From Flavobacteriales bacterium UBA6051 (GTDB lineage: Bacteria; Bacteroidota; Bacteroidia; Flavobacteriales_D; Crocinitomicaceae): 64,000 nucleotides of DNA. The position numbers and the translations under genes were made by a program. A model generated the notes under the pieces. It was not told the DNA's origin, did no database searches, and saw only the letters and a program-made list of their open reading frames with translations. Shown piece by piece: positions 61,197-64,000 of this stretch; position 1 is the stretch's first letter; every line of letters begins with the position of its first letter. The stretch spans positions 1-64,000 of the forward strand of contig DIYP01000011.1 in assembly GCA_002427735.1 (NCBI GenBank). The letters are read 5' to 3'.

Positions 61197-61651
61197 TAGC
61201 GAATTTTTTCTAAGATTATACTTGTCGCTTCGTCTAGCATGTTGTAGACATCAACAAATCCCTGGTCGCCTCCATAGTATGGGTCCGGAACATTCATATT
61301 TGCGCCAGGGTGGATTTCGTTCAAAATAAGTTTTAATTTACTTTCATCTTCATTCGTTCTTGCTAGGCGTAGCATATTTTGATAGTTGCTTTCGTCCATA
61401 GCATAAATAAGATCAAATGCGTCAAAATCTGATTGGACAAATTGTCGAGCACGTAATTCGTCAATTGAAACACCAAATTTTCGCGCAGTTTCTCGCATGC
61501 GCTTATCAGGAGCTTCTCCAATATGATAACTAGAAGTTCCTGCTGAGTCAACTTCCACAGAAAGCCCTGCTTCCGCAACTTTTTTTCGAAGTAAGCCATC
61601 TGCCATCGGGGACCTGCAAATGTTGCCGAGGCAAACCATTAGAATTTTCAT
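61196..61651 (-). CDS. Low-molecular-weight protein tyrosine phosphatase
   Basis: A 151-residue phosphatase. The P-loop CLGNICRS carries the nucleophile C7 and R13; the general acid is D123 in VPDPYYGG. The length is standard. In other bacteria these enzymes act on tyrosine-phosphorylated exopolysaccharide kinases or on arginine phosphate; no partner kinase is nearby. It is followed by the RsmI-like gene with a 1-bp overlap. Confidence 0.93.
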   Translation of the reverse strand: MKILMVCLGNICRSPMADGLLRKKVAEAGLSVEVDSAGTSSYHIGEAPDKRMRETARKFGVSIDELRARQFVQSDFDAFDLIYAMDESNYQNMLRLARTNEDESKLKLILNEIHPGANMNVPDPYYGGDQGFVDVYNMLDEATSIILEKIR

Positions 61652-61820
61652 AGAGCAAAAGTAAACATTGATAAAAGAAGTTGATGAAAATATTCGATGA
61701 AACAGGTGATATATGAGAGAATCTAAAGGTAAATATTCATTCTGAGCGACTTAATTTGATTTTTTATCCAACTATTTGGAATTGTGAGCGTTTATATAGT
61801 AGAGACTAATCCAATTTTAT

Positions 61821-62690
61821 ATGAGACAATTAAAAATAACAAAGCAGGTCACGAATCGGGAAACAGCATCACTCGATAAGTATCTGCAAGAGATTGGCCG
61901 CGTCGATTTGATTACTGCTGACGAAGAAGTGGAGTTGGCAAAGCGAATTCAGGCTGGGGATAAAGTGGCGTTGGAGAGATTAACTAAAGCAAATTTACGT
62001 TTTGTAGTTTCTGTTGCTAAACAGTATCAAAACCAAGGATTGTCCCTACCTGATTTGATCAATGAAGGTAACGTTGGTTTGATTAAAGCAGCAAAGCGTT
62101 TTGACGAAAAACGTGGATTCAAGTTTATTTCTTATGCCGTTTGGTGGATTCGTCAATCAATCTTACAAGCGTTAGCTGAGCAGGCGCGTATTGTACGACT
62201 TCCTTTGAACAAGATTGGGACGATTAACAAGATCAACCGAGCATTTTCCGAATTGGAGCAACAACTTGAGCGACCTCCATCTGCAGATGAGTTAGCTGAG
62301 TTTTTAGATGTTTCAGTAGCGGATGTTCGAAATTCGGTGCAAAACACTGGTCGCCATGTGTCTATGGATGCTCCGCTTGTAGAAGGAGATGATTCGTCAT
62401 CTAGTATGTATGATGTCCTACCAAATGATGCGCTGCCAACACCAGAAAAAAATCTAATGGTCGATTCTTTGCGAAGAGAAATTGAACGTTCACTTTCAAC
62501 ACTCACCCTTCGTGAAGGGGACGTAGTACGATTGTACTTTGGTTTGAGTGGGGTACAACCAATGACATTGGAAGAAATCGGTGAACGATTTGATCTGACA
62601 CGTGAAAGAGTAAGACAAATTAAAGAGAAGGCAATTCGTCGCCTGAAGCACACTTCCCGAAGCCGGATGTTAAAATCATACCTTGGTTAA
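61821..62690 (+). CDS. rpoD: Primary RNA polymerase sigma factor (RpoD/SigA, short Bacteroidota form)
   Basis: A 289-residue housekeeping sigma factor. It lacks region 1.1 and has region 1.2 (DKYLQEIGRVDLITADEEVELA), region 2 (LRFVVSVAKQYQNQGLSLPDLINEGNVGLIKA in pattern and FKFISYAVWWIRQSI), region 3, and region 4 (EEIGERFDLTRERVRQIKEKAI). This short form is characteristic of Bacteroidota and reads the TTG/TAnnTTTG promoters. The last 4 bp overlap the convergent priA gene. Confidence 0.95.
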   Translation: MRQLKITKQVTNRETASLDKYLQEIGRVDLITADEEVELAKRIQAGDKVALERLTKANLRFVVSVAKQYQNQGLSLPDLINEGNVGLIKAAKRFDEKRGFKFISYAVWWIRQSILQALAEQARIVRLPLNKIGTINKINRAFSELEQQLERPPSADELAEFLDVSVADVRNSVQNTGRHVSMDAPLVEGDDSSSSMYDVLPNDALPTPEKNLMVDSLRREIERSLSTLTLREGDVVRLYFGLSGVQPMTLEEIGERFDLTRERVRQIKEKAIRRLKHTSRSRMLKSYLG

Positions 62691-64000
62691 GCGGGATCGA
62701 CATTAAGGACGATTCGAATTGATTTATTGAAAGGAACGCTGTAGAAATCATCAACGATTTTTTGCACGCGTTCCTTTACTTTTTTATCGTTGGCATCTCG
62801 TTCAATTTTCAACGTGATCTTCTTCAGAAATAAATTGTTTATTCGTTTTACGATCGGGAATTCAGGACCTAATACGCGTTCCTTAAATGATTCACGCAGA
62901 CTAGAAGCAAGTTCACTCGCTGCCTTATTCAAAACGTTTTCATCCCGATGTTTCAACGTGATATCCATGACCTTGTAATAAGGGGGGTAAAAGAAATTGG
63001 ACCGCTCGATTATTTCACTTTTATAGAACCCAACAAAATCATGATCGATGACTTTTTGAATTACCCAATGGTCAGGATCTCCTGTTTGGATAATCACCTT
63101 GCCGCGCTTTTCTCTGCGTCCTGATCTTCCAGCAACTTGAGTCATTAGTTGAAAGGATCGCTCAAAAGCACGAAAATCAGCGCGGTTAAGAAGCATATCT
63201 GCATCGAGTATTCCCACTAGATTGACATTGTTAAAGTCCAATCCTTTCGTCACCATTTGTGTGCCGATTAAGATATCAATAGCCCCCTTATCGAACTCAT
63301 TTAAGATAGTCGCATAACCATTTTTCGATCGAGTTGTGTCCAGGTCTAACCTTCTAACAACTTTGTCGGGGAACATTAGACTCAGCTCATCTTCAATTTT
63401 TTCCGTCCCAAAGCCAAGCATTTTAATTCGATTACTACCACATGCATTGCAGGTTCCAACCGGTGGAGTGCTGTAGCCACAATAATGACACTTGAGACTG
63501 TTGGTATGTTTATGATAAGTGAGCGAAACGTCACAGCTTGTGCATTTCGGAGTCCAATTGCAGACTTCGCACATCCATAAAGGTGTATATCCACGACGAT
63601 TTTGAAACAGGATGACTTGTTCATTTAGATTCAGTGCGTCGCGCATATTATCCAGTAAAAAAGAGCTAAAGTGCGATTGCATGCTCTTTTGTTTACGCTC
63701 TTTACGGACATTGGCACAGAGAATTTCTGGCAACTGAACACTGCCGTAGCGATCGCTTAGCGAAACAAGTGCATATTTTCCTTCTTGCGCATTATAATAG
63801 CTTTCAATGGATGGAGTCGCAGAGCCAAGAACGATATGGGCTTTATGCAATGTTCCAAGCACAACTGCGCAATCTCGTGCGTTGTAACGAGGAGAGGGGT
63901 CGTATTGTTTGAAGCTCGACTCATGTTCCTCATCCACAATAATTAATCCAAGGTCCCGAAATGGGAGGAATATCGAAGAGCGAGCTCCTAGAATAATTCT
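62687..64000 (-). CDS. priA: Primosomal protein N' (PriA helicase), C-terminal part
   Basis: The frame is open to the right edge, so the N-terminal part is outside the window; 437 residues are seen. Helicase features: RIILGARSSIFLPF, the DEEH box (LIIVDEEHESSFKQ), VLGSATPSIES, the zinc-binding cysteines in CEVCNWTPKCTSC, CHYCGY and CNACGS, GTEKIEDEL, GTQMVTKGLDFNNV and QVAGRSGRREKRG. PriA restarts stalled replication forks and is a known partner of SSB tails. It converges on the primary sigma factor gene. Confidence 0.94.
   Translation of the reverse strand, partial: RIILGARSSIFLPFRDLGLIIVDEEHESSFKQYDPSPRYNARDCAVVLGTLHKAHIVLGSATPSIESYYNAQEGKYALVSLSDRYGSVQLPEILCANVRKERKQKSMQSHFSSFLLDNMRDALNLNEQVILFQNRRGYTPLWMCEVCNWTPKCTSCDVSLTYHKHTNSLKCHYCGYSTPPVGTCNACGSNRIKMLGFGTEKIEDELSLMFPDKVVRRLDLDTTRSKNGYATILNEFDKGAIDILIGTQMVTKGLDFNNVNLVGILDADMLLNRADFRAFERSFQLMTQVAGRSGRREKRGKVIIQTGDPDHWVIQKVIDHDFVGFYKSEIIERSNFFYPPYYKVMDITLKHRDENVLNKAASELASSLRESFKERVLGPEFPIVKRINNLFLKKITLKIERDANDKKVKERVQKIVDDFYSVPFNKSIRIVLNVDPA

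Noticed and set aside
1..64000. Prophage, transposon, CRISPR or defence island
   Set aside because: No integrase, transposase, capsid or cas gene, no regularly spaced repeats, and continuous housekeeping content throughout. RuvC at 954 is the ordinary chromosomal resolvase.

Overview
The window is a chromosomal stretch of a member of the Bacteroidota, most likely Flavobacteriales of the Crocinitomicaceae/Cryomorphaceae type. The evidence is: four secreted proteins ending in type IX secretion (T9SS) sorting domains with the FPNP/YPNP motif; a short primary sigma factor without region 1.1; several upstream regions with the Bacteroidota -7 element TAnnTTTG in place of -10 TATAAT boxes; few purine-rich ribosome binding sites; and moderate-to-low GC. 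Genes are tightly packed on both strands. There is one tRNA (Leu, UAG). I see no rRNA, CRISPR array, transposase, integrase or phage gene. The genus assignment is inference from gene content only.

Layout. 1-3.6 kb: the 3' end of a repetitive T9SS adhesin-like protein, ruvC, and a flippase-like/glycosyltransferase gene pair. 3.6-8 kb: one 1417-residue secreted protein of unknown function with a nested inverted repeat behind it. 8.2-11.3 kb: a DUF3127 OB-fold-like protein with an SSB-type tail, a flavin reductase, tRNA-Leu and trigger factor, with a terminator-like hairpin between the last two. 11.4-17.6 kb: envelope proteins (an unknown lipoprotein, a secreted CotH kinase, a small exported protein, a membrane protein, and an operon of outer-membrane protein, GDPD lipoprotein and hydrolase lipoprotein). 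17.6-26.2 kb: sppA, a T9SS zinc carboxypeptidase, a PafA-type alkaline phosphatase, tilS and pabB. 26.3-33.8 kb: an acyltransferase and a complete RND efflux operon.

34-43.4 kb: an unknown cytosolic protein, rsmG, an ECF-type sigma factor and a glycosyltransferase; then tgt-lptG, mutS2, an EEP-family nuclease/phosphodiesterase and an exported pirin. 43.5-46.8 kb: a T9SS subtilisin-like protease and xth. 46.8-51.4 kb: a lysine-rich small exported protein, then the operon rsfS-ftsH-(DUF2007)-cdsA-psd, which joins ribosome silencing, membrane proteolysis and phosphatidylethanolamine synthesis. 51.4-57.6 kb: birA, pyrE with an SRPBCC protein, a dicarboxylate symporter, a NUDIX hydrolase, an SDR and a large polytopic membrane protein. 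57.7-64 kb: htpG, a DjlA-like membrane J-protein, an RsmI-like methyltransferase, a low-molecular-weight phosphatase, the primary sigma factor, and the C-terminal part of priA, which runs off the right edge.

Most of the window is housekeeping. No undescribed multi-gene system stands out. The items most worth a second look are single features: a Glu in place of the catalytic Asp in the subtilisin-like protease, loss of two zinc-binding cysteines in Tgt, an SSB-like tail on the DUF3127 protein, a nested inverted repeat at 3.56-3.63 kb, a hairpin just ahead of trigger factor, a lysine/cysteine-rich small exported protein, and TAnnTTTG elements that sit only 5 nt before start codons.
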